A stretch of 22,500 bases of DNA from Gemmatimonadota bacterium (GTDB lineage: Bacteria > Gemmatimonadota > Gemmatimonadetes > Longimicrobiales > Gaopeijiaceae), in contig JAPOOQ010000636.1 in assembly GCA_026713345.1 (NCBI GenBank), forward strand, positions 1 through 22,500, written 5' to 3'. Shown in pieces: positions 8,272-15,921 of this stretch (its first letter is position 1; each line of letters opens with the position of its first letter). The position numbers were made by a program, and so were the translations under genes. The notes beneath the pieces are model-generated. The model saw only the letters and a program-made list of their open reading frames with translations, had not been told where the DNA came from and did not search any database.

Positions 8272-9651
8272 TTGCCACCTCGAACGCTGATACGGGACGC
8301 GACGGTCGTCCTGCCCGGAGAGGACGCGCGCACCAGCGTGCTCCTGGAGGGCGGGCGGATCGCCGCCATCGACCCCGCACCGCACACCCGCGCCGACGAG
8401 GTGGTGGACGCGGCAGGACTGCACCTCCTCCCCGGCATCATCGACGACCAGGTCCACTTTCGCGACCCCGGCCTCACCCACAAGGAAGACCTCTGCACGG
8501 GGAGCCGGGCCTGCGCGGCGGGGGGCGTCACCTCGTTCCTGGAAATGCCCAACACGGTGCCGCAGACCGTCACGGTCGACGCGCTGGCCGGGAAGCTCGC
8601 CCTGGCGGCGCGCCGCTGCGTGGTCGACTACGGCTTCTACATGGGCGCCACGACCGACAACCTGGCTGAGCTCCAGCGCGCCGCGCGAACCCGCGGCGTC
8701 TCGACCCCCGGGATCAAGATCTTCATCGGGTCGAGCACGGGGAACATGCTCGTGGACGACCAGGAGTGCCTCGAAGGGATCTTCGCCGGGACGACCCTCC
8801 CGATCACGGCGCACTGCGAGGACGAGTCCACCGTGCGGGCCAACCTCGCGCGGCTTGAAGGCTCCGGAACGCTGACCGTCCACGACCACTCCCGCATCCG
8901 CGACCACCGCGCGGCCGTCACGGCCACCCTGCGCGCAATCGACCTCGCGGTGCGCCACAACCACCGCTTCCACGTGCTGCACGTCTCGACCGCCGAGGAG
9001 GTCGGCATCCTCGCCGCGCACCACGACCTCATCACGGCGGAGGCGTGCCCCCACCACCTCTTCCTGGACACCTCCGACTACGACCGTCTCGGAACCCTCG
9101 CGCAGATGAACCCGTCGCTCAAGACCGCCGCCGACCGGGCCGCGCTCTGGCAGGGACTCCGCGACGGCGCGATCCAGAACATCGCCACCGACCACGCGCC
9201 CCACACCCGCGAGGAGAAGGCAGCCCCCTACCCCGCTTCCCCCTCGGGCGTCCCCGCGGTGGAGATCGTGCTGCCCCTCATGCTCGACCAGGTCAACCGC
9301 GGCGCGTGCTCCCTCCAGGACATAGCCCGCTGGATGAGCGACCGCCCCGGACGCATCTGGGACATCGTCGGCAAGGGCCGCATCGCCGAGGGCTGCGACG
9401 CCGACCTGGTTCTGGTGGACCTGTCGCTCGCGCGCGAAGTGCGCAACGAGGAGCAGATCACCAAATGCGGGTGGAGCCCCTGGCACGGGACCTCCCTGCA
9501 GGGGTGGCCGTTGCGGACGTGGGTGGGCGGGCGCACGGTGTTCGCTGCGGCCGCGGGGGCAGGCGGGCCCGGACGCGTCGAAACCGACCCGGTGGGCCGA
9601 GAAATAACCTTCGATCATGCCCTTGGCGGCTACTGGGCCACGAAAACGTAA
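8272..9651 (+). CDS. pyrC: Dihydroorotase
   Basis: This amidohydrolase cyclises N-carbamoyl-L-aspartate to dihydroorotate, the third step of pyrimidine synthesis, in the cytoplasm. The 459-aa protein shows the dihydroorotase landmarks in order: LPGIIDDQVHFRDPGLTHKED (residue H62 and substrate-binding R64), FLEMPNT, GIKIFIGSSTG (candidate carbamylated Lys), ITAHCEDES, LHVSTAEE, EACPHH and IATDHAPHTREEK (catalytic Asp). The first His of the usual HxH metal motif is replaced by Gln (Q60). This QVH form resembles a dihydroorotase subgroup I associate with Bacteroidetes. TTG 8272 is the first usable start and follows the nfuA stop by one base, suggesting coupling; no Shine-Dalgarno is evident. The opening residues PPRTLIRDATVVLPGE fit the family. 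Confidence 0.93.
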   Translation: MPPRTLIRDATVVLPGEDARTSVLLEGGRIAAIDPAPHTRADEVVDAAGLHLLPGIIDDQVHFRDPGLTHKEDLCTGSRACAAGGVTSFLEMPNTVPQTVTVDALAGKLALAARRCVVDYGFYMGATTDNLAELQRAARTRGVSTPGIKIFIGSSTGNMLVDDQECLEGIFAGTTLPITAHCEDESTVRANLARLEGSGTLTVHDHSRIRDHRAAVTATLRAIDLAVRHNHRFHVLHVSTAEEVGILAAHHDLITAEACPHHLFLDTSDYDRLGTLAQMNPSLKTAADRAALWQGLRDGAIQNIATDHAPHTREEKAAPYPASPSGVPAVEIVLPLMLDQVNRGACSLQDIARWMSDRPGRIWDIVGKGRIAEGCDADLVLVDLSLAREVRNEEQITKCGWSPWHGTSLQGWPLRTWVGGRTVFAAAAGAGGPGRVETDPVGREITFDHALGGYWATKT

Positions 9652-9658
9652 AGTAAAG

Positions 9659-9689
9659 ATTACATTTCGTAATGTCTAAATTACATTTC
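9659..9689 (+). repeat. AT-rich patch with tandem ATTACATTTC and an ACATT/AATGT palindrome at the pyrC-gpmI junction
   Basis: ATTACATTTC occurs at 9659-9668 and again at 9680-9689, exactly 21 bp apart (two helical turns, so the same face of DNA). Between them ACATT-TCGT-AATGT forms a short inverted repeat, and the gpmI ATG (9672) lies inside it. The surrounding DNA is GC-rich, so the composition change is obvious. There is no T-run, so it is not an intrinsic terminator. It could be an operator controlling gpmI translation or transcription, or the scar of an old insertion. The function is inference; the repeats are seen directly. Confidence 0.5.
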
Positions 9690-11246
9690 TCACAACAACC
9701 CAAGCGCATCACCCGCCCCGTCGTCCTCATCATCTGCGACGGCTGGGGCGTCGGCGCCTCCGACCCCGCCGAAATCGAGCGGCAAGGCAACGCCGTGGCG
9801 ATGGCCCGCACCCCGGTGCACGACCGCATGCTCGCCGAACACCCCGCCAGCCTCCTCACCACCTCCGGCGAGGCCGTCGGACTCCCCCCCGGGCTGATGG
9901 GGAACTCGGAGGTCGGGCACCTCAACCTCGGCGCAGGGCGGATCGTGCATCAGGACCTCACGCGCATCAACAACGCCATCCACGACGGGTCGTTCTTCGA
10001 CCTTCCGGAACTCGCCGAACTCGCGGACACCCTCGAGCGCTCCGGCGGCAAGCTCCACCTCCTGGGCCTCTGCTCCGACGCCGGCGTCCACAGCGACATC
10101 GGCCACCTCAAGGCACTGCTCGACTGGGCGGACCGGGCGGGTTTGCCGGCGCGGATCCACGCCATCACCGACGGACGCGACGCGTCGCCCACCGCGGGGC
10201 TGGCCTGGATCCGGTGGCTGGAGGAGCGAACCGCGCGCAGTCGGGACGCCCGCATTGCAACGGTGTCGGGCCGGTACCTCGCGATGGACCGCGACAAGCG
10301 CTGGGAGCGGACGGGGCAGGCCTACCGCGTGATGGCCGAGGGGGCCGGGCCGCGGGTCGAGAATGCGTCCGGGCATGTGGCCAGGTGCTACGAAGAGGGG
10401 ACGACGGACGAGTTCGTCCCGCCGGTGATGGTGGGCTCCGAGTCCGCCGCCAACCCCCGCGGCATCGATCCCAACGACGGCATCCTCTTCTTCAACTACC
10501 GCGCCGACCGGGCCCGCCAACTCACCGCCGCGCTGGCGGATGAGGATTTCCACCACTTCGACCGTCCCCGTGGCGCCTTCCCGACCTTCGTCGCGATGAC
10601 CCGCTACCAGGACGACTTCCCCCACCCCGTCCTCTTCCCCCCGCGCACGCTGGACAGGGTCCTGGGCCAGGTACTCGCCGAGGCGGGCTGCACCCAGCTC
10701 CGGATGGCCGAGACCGAGAAGTACGGCCACGTCACCTACTTCTTCAACGGGGGCATCGAGGAGCCCTTCGCGGGCGAGGAGCGCCACCTCATCCAGTCGC
10801 TCGACGTCCCCACCTACGACCTCAGGCCCGAGATGAGCGCGCCGGAGCTCACCGATGCCCTGACGAAGCACATCGCCGAGGGGCGGCACGACTTCATCCT
10901 CGTCAACTACGCCAACGCCGACATGGTGGGCCACACCGGAAGCATCCCCGCGACGGTGACTGCCGTGGAAACCGTCGATGCCTGCCTGGGCCGGTTGCTG
11001 GAGGCGATCGGGCGGGCGGGCGGAGCTGCGCTCGTCACCGCCGACCACGGCAACGCGGAACGGATGCTCGACGACGAGGGGCGGCCTCACACGGCGCACA
11101 CCACGCATCCGGTCCGCCTGATTCTGGTAAGGTCCGGGGGCGGGGCACTCCGCGACGGCATCCTCGCCGATGTGGCACCGACGGTGCTCGCGCTCATGGG
11201 CATCCCGCAGCCGCCCGAGATGACGGGACGGAGCCTGCTTTCGTGA
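9672..11246 (+). CDS. gpmI: 2,3-bisphosphoglycerate-independent phosphoglycerate mutase
   Basis: This enzyme interconverts 3- and 2-phosphoglycerate in glycolysis and gluconeogenesis using two Mn ions and a phosphoserine intermediate. Visible motifs: VVLIICDGWG (metal ligand D23), GNSEVGHLNLGAGRIVHQDL with nucleophile S79, GLCSDAGVHSDIGH, HAITDGRDASP, SGRYLAMDRDKRWERT, FFNYRADRARQL, TEKYGHVTYFFNGG, NYANADMVGHTG and the metal site TADHGNAE. Length 524 aa is close to the usual 510-520. The first 14 residues (MSKLHFSQQPKRIT) are a small extra lead, encoded by an AT-rich patch that also contains repeated ATTACATTTC; the usual proteins start nearer RPVVLIICDGWG. It is separated from pyrC by 20 bases. 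Confidence 0.96.
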   Translation: MSKLHFSQQPKRITRPVVLIICDGWGVGASDPAEIERQGNAVAMARTPVHDRMLAEHPASLLTTSGEAVGLPPGLMGNSEVGHLNLGAGRIVHQDLTRINNAIHDGSFFDLPELAELADTLERSGGKLHLLGLCSDAGVHSDIGHLKALLDWADRAGLPARIHAITDGRDASPTAGLAWIRWLEERTARSRDARIATVSGRYLAMDRDKRWERTGQAYRVMAEGAGPRVENASGHVARCYEEGTTDEFVPPVMVGSESAANPRGIDPNDGILFFNYRADRARQLTAALADEDFHHFDRPRGAFPTFVAMTRYQDDFPHPVLFPPRTLDRVLGQVLAEAGCTQLRMAETEKYGHVTYFFNGGIEEPFAGEERHLIQSLDVPTYDLRPEMSAPELTDALTKHIAEGRHDFILVNYANADMVGHTGSIPATVTAVETVDACLGRLLEAIGRAGGAALVTADHGNAERMLDDEGRPHTAHTTHPVRLILVRSGGGALRDGILADVAPTVLALMGIPQPPEMTGRSLLS

Positions 11247-11266
11247 CGAGTCGGACCGGCCCGCGC

Positions 11267-11296
11267 TTGCTGCCAGCGCCGCCTGCATGATAGTGT
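11267..11296 (+). promoter_or_regulatory. Possible sigma-70-type promoter for dctQM
   Basis: TTGCTG (11267-11272) and TAGTGT (11291-11296) are separated by 18 bases in the gap after gpmI. The -35 keeps TTG and the -10 keeps TAnnnT. A start near 11303 would leave a leader of about 58 bases before the proposed TTG start of dctQ. The match is moderate and chance is possible. Confidence 0.3.
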
Positions 11297-11360
11297 GGGC
11301 GTTCCCCGTCCGCGGAACACGGCCGGCGTCGCGACACCCCTCAGACAATCCGACTCGCCA

Positions 11361-11921
11361 TTGAGTGACCTCTACACGCGCATCGTCGACCGCATGACAG
11401 GAGGCCTCGGCCGCGTCATTTCGTGGATGGCGTTCCTGATGGTGGCCATCGGCGCCTTCAACGCGATCGCGCGATACGTCGGCCGCTTCATCGGCATCAA
11501 CCTCAGCTCCAACCTGTATCTGGAGCTCCAGTGGTACCTCTTCTCACTGATCTTCCTCCTCGGGGCCGGGTACGCGCTGAAGGAGAACGCCCACGTGCGG
11601 GTCGACGTGATCTACGGTCGGCTCCAGGCGCGGTCGCGGTCGCTCATCAACGTGATCGGCTCGGTACTGATGATGATCCCGTTTTGCCTCTTCGTGCTGT
11701 GGGTGTCGTGGCCGTCGATCCGCAACTCGTGGGTGGTGCGCGAAGGGTCGCCCGACCCCAGCGGACTGCCGCGCTATCCGCTGAAGGCGGTGATCATCGT
11801 GGCCTTCGTGCTGCTGCTTGCCCAGGGAGTGGCCGAGCTGATCAAGGATATCAGGGTGCTGAGGAGTGGCGGGGACGAGGACACGGAAGCCGATGACGCG
11901 CATGCCGGGATCAAGCTCTGA
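11361..11921 (+). CDS. dctQ: TRAP transporter small permease (DctQ)
   Basis: DctQ-type proteins are the four-helix membrane subunit of tripartite ATP-independent periplasmic transporters, linking the binding protein to the large permease. The sequence has four hydrophobic segments: VISWMAFLMVAIGAFNAIAR, QWYLFSLIFLLGAGYAL, INVIGSVLMMIPFCLFVLWV and AVIIVAFVLLLAQGVAEL. The family landmark ELQWYLFSLIFLLGAGYALKENAHVRVD(V) is unmistakable. I choose TTG 11361 (MSDLYTRIVDRMTGG, about 186 aa). A GTG at 11295 adds a non-homologous, Arg/Pro-rich leader; ATG 11394 would also be possible. No strong Shine-Dalgarno separates them. Its stop shares one base with the dctM ATG (TGATG). Confidence 0.9.
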   Translation: MSDLYTRIVDRMTGGLGRVISWMAFLMVAIGAFNAIARYVGRFIGINLSSNLYLELQWYLFSLIFLLGAGYALKENAHVRVDVIYGRLQARSRSLINVIGSVLMMIPFCLFVLWVSWPSIRNSWVVREGSPDPSGLPRYPLKAVIIVAFVLLLAQGVAELIKDIRVLRSGGDEDTEADDAHAGIKL

Positions 11922-13243
11922 TGGAAGCGAACATCCTCGCCCCCCTGATGTTCGTGGTGGTCTTCGCCATCATCTTCAGCGGCTATCCCGTCGCCTTCGC
12001 GCTGGGGGGCGCCTCGCTGCTTTTCGCCTTCATCGGCGTCGAGCTGGGACTCTTCGACTGGAACCTGCTCTACGCCATGCCGGAGCGGATCTTCGGGGTG
12101 ATGTCGAACCAGGTCCTGCTGGCTGTGCCGTTCTTCATCTTCATGGGGCTGGTGCTGGAGAAGGCGAAGCTGGCGGAGGATCTGCTCACCACGATCGGCA
12201 CGCTCTTCGGTCACCTGCGCGGCGGGCTGGCGCTGGGGGTGGTTCTGGTCGGGGCGATGCTGGCTGCGGCGACCGGCGTGGTAGGCGCGTCGGTGGTGGC
12301 GATGGGGAGCATCTCGCTTCCCGTCATGCTGCGCTACAAGTACTCGGCGCGGCTCTCGTCGGGGGTCATCCTGGCTTCCGGGACGCTGGGACAGATCATC
12401 CCGCCGAGCATCGTACTGGTGGTCCTGGCCGACCAGCTCGGCATCGCGGTGGGCGACCTCTTCATCGGCGGGCTCGTTCCGGGCCTCATGCTGGCGGCGA
12501 TGTACGCCCTCTACGTGGTGGGCGTCTCGATCGTGAAGCCCGAAGCCGCGCCGGCGCTACCCGCGGAGATGACCGACATTTCCGCCAGGGTGCTCTTCCA
12601 GCGTGTGGTCGTGGTCATGTTCCCGCCTCTCGCTCTCATCCTGATCGTGCTGGGGTCGATCTTCGCCGGGATCGCGACCCCCACCGAAGCCGGCGCCATC
12701 GGATCGGTGGGCGCGATCGGCCTCGCCGCGGCCCGGCGCCGCATGTCCTGGAACGTCCTGAGCGAGGCCTGTGTCGGCACCACCAAGCTGACCACCATGG
12801 TGATGTTCCTGCTGATCGGCTCGACCGCCTTCGCGCTCGTCTTCCGCGGCCTCTACGGCGACATCTGGATCGAGGACCTGCTGACCGGCCTGCCCGGCGG
12901 GAAGCTCGGCCTCCTCCTGGTCGCCAACCTGACAATCTTCATCCTCGGCTTCTTCCTCGACTTCTTCGAGATCGCCTTCATCATCATCCCGCTGCTCGCC
13001 CCCGCGGCGGCGCTGCTCGGGATCGACCTCGTGTGGTTCGGCGTCATGATCGGAATGAACCTGCAGACTTCGTTCCTGACGCCGCCCTTCGGCTTCGCTC
13101 TGTTCTACCTGAGGGGCGTGGCGCCACCGGAGGTGAAGACCACAGACCTCTACCGTGCGGTGATCCCGTTCATTGTCATCCAGCTGATCGGACTGCTGCT
13201 GATCATCCAGTGGCCCGCGCTGGTGACGGGGCTGTTGGGGTAG
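11921..13243 (+). CDS. dctM: TRAP transporter large permease (DctM)
   Basis: DctM is the Na+-coupled 12-helix permease of a TRAP transporter. The 440-aa product starts MEANILAPLMFVVVFAIIFSGYPVAFALGG, a typical DctM opening. It then shows AVPFFIFMGLVLEKAKLAEDLL, the GATGVVGASVVAMGSISLPVMLRYKYSARLSSGVI region, GTLGQIIPPSIVLVVLADQ, FAGIATPTEAGAIGSVGA and the C-terminal FFLDFFEIAFIIIPLLAP and LQTSFLTPPFGFALFYLRGVAP. All are core DctM motifs, and the length is normal. It is translationally coupled to dctQ by a one-base overlap. The partner binding protein is not in this operon but on the opposite strand 1.2 kb away, beyond an ATPase gene. Its stop is two bases from the convergent ATPase stop. Confidence 0.96.
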   Translation: MEANILAPLMFVVVFAIIFSGYPVAFALGGASLLFAFIGVELGLFDWNLLYAMPERIFGVMSNQVLLAVPFFIFMGLVLEKAKLAEDLLTTIGTLFGHLRGGLALGVVLVGAMLAAATGVVGASVVAMGSISLPVMLRYKYSARLSSGVILASGTLGQIIPPSIVLVVLADQLGIAVGDLFIGGLVPGLMLAAMYALYVVGVSIVKPEAAPALPAEMTDISARVLFQRVVVVMFPPLALILIVLGSIFAGIATPTEAGAIGSVGAIGLAAARRRMSWNVLSEACVGTTKLTTMVMFLLIGSTAFALVFRGLYGDIWIEDLLTGLPGGKLGLLLVANLTIFILGFFLDFFEIAFIIIPLLAPAAALLGIDLVWFGVMIGMNLQTSFLTPPFGFALFYLRGVAPPEVKTTDLYRAVIPFIVIQLIGLLLIIQWPALVTGLLG

Positions 13244-13245
13244 CG

Positions 13246-14409
13246 CTACTCGACCGCATCCCCCAGCCCGCGTCCCGGATCCAGCACCCGCAGGAAATCC
13301 CCGACCGGCAGGCACAGCACGCCTCTCCGCAAAAGCCGGTACTTACCACGGTAGAGCAGAACCCGTCGCGCCTCCGGGTATTCGTCGCCGAAGGCGCTCA
13401 GCCCGCGCAGGTCCGCGGGGCGGATACGGTCCGCATTCATGATGTCGAAGGCCCAGATGCCCGACGTCCCGTAAAGCACGAAGTCCACCTCGGCCCCGCC
13501 CCGCGTGCGCCAGTAGTACAGTTTCGCGTCGCTTTCCCGGTACGCCAGCCAGGCGCGCAGATGCTGAGCGAGCAGTCCCTCCAGCGCCGCGCCGCCGATC
13601 TCGTCGGGCCGGTCGAGAGGGCCGGAGGGCCGCAAACTGCGGAAGACACCGCAGTCGAAGTAGAAGAACCGGGGATGGGACACGAGACGACGCTTGGCCC
13701 GCCGCGTGAAGACGGGCAGCCGGAATGCCAGCAGGAGGTCTTCGAGCAGTTCAATGTAGCCCGCGACCGTGCTCCGGCTCGTTTCGCATTCACGCGCGAC
13801 CTCGCTGACGTTCAGCGTTGCCGCGTGCGAGAAGGCGGCCGCCTCGAGAAACCGTGAGAAGCTGCCGACATCCCGAGCCAGCCCCTCGGCCCGGACCTCC
13901 TGCTCAACATAGAGCGATGCGTAGGCGGCCAGTGCCGACTTCGGATCGTCCGCGTCCACCACGGTAGGGACCGTCCCGAGGTTCAGGCTCGTGTCGAGAT
14001 CGAAACGGGTCCCCATCTCTCGCGCCATGAAGGGGTGCATGGTGTGCAGAGCGGCACGGCCCGCGAGCAGGTTCACCCCTCCGCGCCGAAGCTTGCGCGC
14101 GCTTGATCCGGTCAGGATGAAACGGTGCCCGCGCCCCGACTGCATGAGGCTGTGCACGACGTTCAGGAGTTCCGGGACACGCTGGATCTCGTCGATCACA
14201 ACGTCGCTCCCCGTCGGCGCACCGCGCACCCGTTCGGCCAGGCGCTCCGGGCGGGCGCTCAGTCGCCGGTACTCTTCGGACTTGAGCAGGTCCACGACCA
14301 GCGCGCCGGGAAGCACCGAGCGCAACCAGGTGGTCTTTCCGGTCCCACGTGGACCGAAGAGGAAGAAGCTTCCTCGCGGAAGCGTGCGAAATCGCGGCAG
14401 ATTCGTCAT
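13246..14409 (-). CDS. AAA ATPase with DUF4143-type C-terminus (copy 1)
   Basis: This belongs to a widespread, poorly understood group of stand-alone AAA_14/DUF4143 ATPases. Walker A is GPRGTGKT (residues 19-26) and Walker B is VVIDEIQRVP (D73, E74), followed by the sensor-like FILTGSSARKL. The middle contains a winged-helix-like stretch (LNVSEVARECETSRSTVAGYIELLEDLLLAFRLP) and the C-terminus has the DUF4143 landmarks YFDCGVFRSL, ALEGLLAQHL and YYWRTRGGAEVDFVL. The nuclease-like E-x-K expected next appears as FDIMN, so that site looks degenerate. ATG 14409 gives MTNLPRF; an upstream TTG adds four residues only. The gene is wedged between dctM and dctP and reads against dctQM. The biological role is unknown; proposed roles in the literature include mobile or selfish-like modules. 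Confidence 0.85.
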   Translation of the reverse strand: MTNLPRFRTLPRGSFFLFGPRGTGKTTWLRSVLPGALVVDLLKSEEYRRLSARPERLAERVRGAPTGSDVVIDEIQRVPELLNVVHSLMQSGRGHRFILTGSSARKLRRGGVNLLAGRAALHTMHPFMAREMGTRFDLDTSLNLGTVPTVVDADDPKSALAAYASLYVEQEVRAEGLARDVGSFSRFLEAAAFSHAATLNVSEVARECETSRSTVAGYIELLEDLLLAFRLPVFTRRAKRRLVSHPRFFYFDCGVFRSLRPSGPLDRPDEIGGAALEGLLAQHLRAWLAYRESDAKLYYWRTRGGAEVDFVLYGTSGIWAFDIMNADRIRPADLRGLSAFGDEYPEARRVLLYRGKYRLLRRGVLCLPVGDFLRVLDPGRGLGDAVE

Positions 14410-14449
14410 AATGACAGGCAAAATGACGACTGCATCGTTATTCTGTCAA
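14405..14449 (-). promoter_or_regulatory. AT-rich putative promoter/operator of ATPase copy 1
   Basis: On the minus strand a perfect TTGACA (14449-14444) lies 35 bases before the ATG of the ATPase. A GTCAT-A-ATGAC inverted repeat (14405-14415) covers the start codon, and further CATT/AATG half-sites lie between. I see no convincing -10 at the right distance (TCATTT at 17 bases is weak). A very short leader and self-regulation are plausible, not shown. Confidence 0.35.
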
Positions 14450-14473
14450 GCGGGGGCGGCTTCCCGCGCGCGC

Positions 14474-15679
14474 CTACAAGTTGAAGGCGAACCCCGCGTA
14501 CCTCAGCTCGGCCGTCCCGAACCAGCGATACGACGCCTCCTTGAAGTTGCGCCAGTGGTCGTAGACCTCGCGGTATTGGGCGTCGGCCGCGGCGTTCTCC
14601 TCCAGGATCTCGCCGATGGTGGTGCGCGCGGCAGCCATGATCTCGTCCGAGAAGGAGCGCAGCTGGGTACCGCCCGCGATCAGGCGCTGCAGGGCGGGCG
14701 GGTTCTTGGCGTCGTAGGTGTAGAGCATGCGACGTGCAGACGCCTGCGCGGCCACCTCCAGAACCGCCTTGTAGTCGGCGGACAGACTGTCCCACGCAGC
14801 CTGGTTGACCTCGAAGGACACGGAAGCCGATGGCTCCCACCAGCCGGGGTAGTAGTAGTAGTCGGCGGCCTGGTGCAGACCCAGCTTCTCGTCGTCGTAG
14901 GGCCCCACCCACTCGGTGGCGTCGATGGCGCCGCGCTCCAGCGCCTGGTAGATCTCGCCCCCGGCGAGGACCTGTACGGTGACTCCCATCCGGTCCATCA
15001 CGTCGCCCCCCAGCCCGGGGATGCGCATCTTGAGGCCACGCAGGTCTTCCGGCGAGTTGACCTCCCTGCGGAACCACCCGCCCATCTGCGCACCCGTATT
15101 CCCGCCCGGGAAGGTGATGATGCCGAAGTCGGCGAAGACGCTGCGGACCACGTCCAGCCCGCCGCCCTCGTTGAGCCATGCGTCCTGCTGGCGCGCGGTC
15201 ATCCCGAACGGGACTCCGGCGTCGAAGGCCAGCGCCTGGTTCTTGCCCGTGTAGTAGTAGCTTGTGCTCTGCCCGATCTGCACGGTGCCCTGCTGCACGG
15301 CGTCCATCACCTGCAGGCCGGGAACCAGTTCGCCCGCCGGGTAGGCTCGGATCTCGAAGCGGCCACCGGTCAGCGCGGAGGTGATCTCGCCGATCATCTC
15401 GGCGGATCCGTAGATGGTGTCGAGGCTGCGCGGGAAGCTCGACGCGCAACGCCACCGGATGCGCTGGCCGGTCTGGACGGCGGGTGCGCCGTCGAGGGTC
15501 TCGCCGCCCTCGCCGGAGTCGCTGCCGCATGCGGCCAGGAGGCCGGCGCCCGCCGCACCCGCCGCCGCGTGGCTGAGGAAGCTGCGCCGGTCGAGGGGGT
15601 CGGGGGTGGGGGCGGTCGGTGGGTGGTCGCTGAGGGTGGGGGCGGTCGGTGAGGTTTGTTTCGGAGTCTTCTTGCTCAT
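14474..15679 (-). CDS. dctP: TakP-like TRAP transporter substrate-binding protein, Tat-type lipoprotein
   Basis: This is the extracytoplasmic binding subunit of a TRAP transporter. The core carries the hallmark block of the TakP / lactate-binding group: FPGGNTGAQMGGWFRREV, LRGLKMRIPGLGGDVM, GGEIYQALERGAIDATEWVGPYDDEKLG and YYYYPGWWEPSA. Relatives bind 2-oxo or 2-hydroxy monocarboxylates, often with Ca2+, so a substrate of that type is likely. The N-terminus has a Pro/Thr-rich lead, then a twin-arginine DRRSFL (R31, R32), an Ala/Gly hydrophobic stretch and a lipobox LLAAC (C51). It is therefore probably exported folded by Tat and lipid-anchored. ATG 15679 gives 401 aa. It is presumed to serve DctQM (11361-13243), although it lies on the other strand with an ATPase gene in between. 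Confidence 0.93.
   Translation of the reverse strand: MSKKTPKQTSPTAPTLSDHPPTAPTPDPLDRRSFLSHAAAGAAGAGLLAACGSDSGEGGETLDGAPAVQTGQRIRWRCASSFPRSLDTIYGSAEMIGEITSALTGGRFEIRAYPAGELVPGLQVMDAVQQGTVQIGQSTSYYYTGKNQALAFDAGVPFGMTARQQDAWLNEGGGLDVVRSVFADFGIITFPGGNTGAQMGGWFRREVNSPEDLRGLKMRIPGLGGDVMDRMGVTVQVLAGGEIYQALERGAIDATEWVGPYDDEKLGLHQAADYYYYPGWWEPSASVSFEVNQAAWDSLSADYKAVLEVAAQASARRMLYTYDAKNPPALQRLIAGGTQLRSFSDEIMAAARTTIGEILEENAAADAQYREVYDHWRNFKEASYRWFGTAELRYAGFAFNL
15604..15651 (-). repeat. 18-bp direct repeat in the dctP leader region
   Basis: GGGTGGGGGCGGTCGGTG (as read on the plus strand) occurs at 15604-15621 and 15634-15651, exactly 30 bp apart. It encodes a repeated PTAPT element in the ten-residue period of the Pro/Thr-rich N-terminal lead of DctP. 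The spacing is a multiple of three, so copy-number change would keep the frame. Confidence 0.6.
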
Positions 15680-15837
15680 CAGGGTGCTTCCCAGGGCTTG
15701 CGGGACTTGCCGGGCCGCCAGGCGGGCCGGAATGGGTGACGGTTTAGAGTAGCACGGGAGCGGGGCACGGGGCGAGTGGGGGGCGCCGTCCCCCTGGAGG
15801 CCGCTGCGAGTCTTGTGCTCCAGGCGAGGCCGCCCAC

Positions 15838-15867
15838 GTGACCGCAACTAGCTCATCGTGCTATCTT
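15838..15867 (+). promoter_or_regulatory. Possible promoter for the DUF5674 pair
   Basis: GTGACC (15838-15843), an 18-base spacer and TATCTT (15862-15867) lie 55 bases before ATG 15922 in the divergent dctP/DUF5674 gap. Both hexamers are four of six matches to sigma-70 consensus. Confidence 0.35.
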
Positions 15868-15921
15868 GCCGCCTTCCACTCAAACCGCTTCCCCTCGTCC
15901 GCCACGAGGCCACTCCAACCA

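Noticed and set aside
11866..13857. 663-codon plus-strand frame across dctM and into the ATPase
   Set aside because: Its translation is Arg/Pro/Gly-rich low-complexity sequence, and it overlaps dctM in another frame and the ATPase on the other strand.
15604..15651. Possible start of a CRISPR-like repeat
   Set aside because: There are only two units, in-frame within the dctP coding sequence, with no spacer pattern and no cas genes.
13991..15652. Plus-strand frame of 553 codons opposite the ATPase and dctP
   Set aside because: It is the shadow of two convincing minus-strand genes.
15775..15795. GGGGG/CCCCC hairpin upstream of the DUF5674 gene as a terminator
   Set aside because: No T-run follows, and it lies in a divergent region where no transcript is expected to end.
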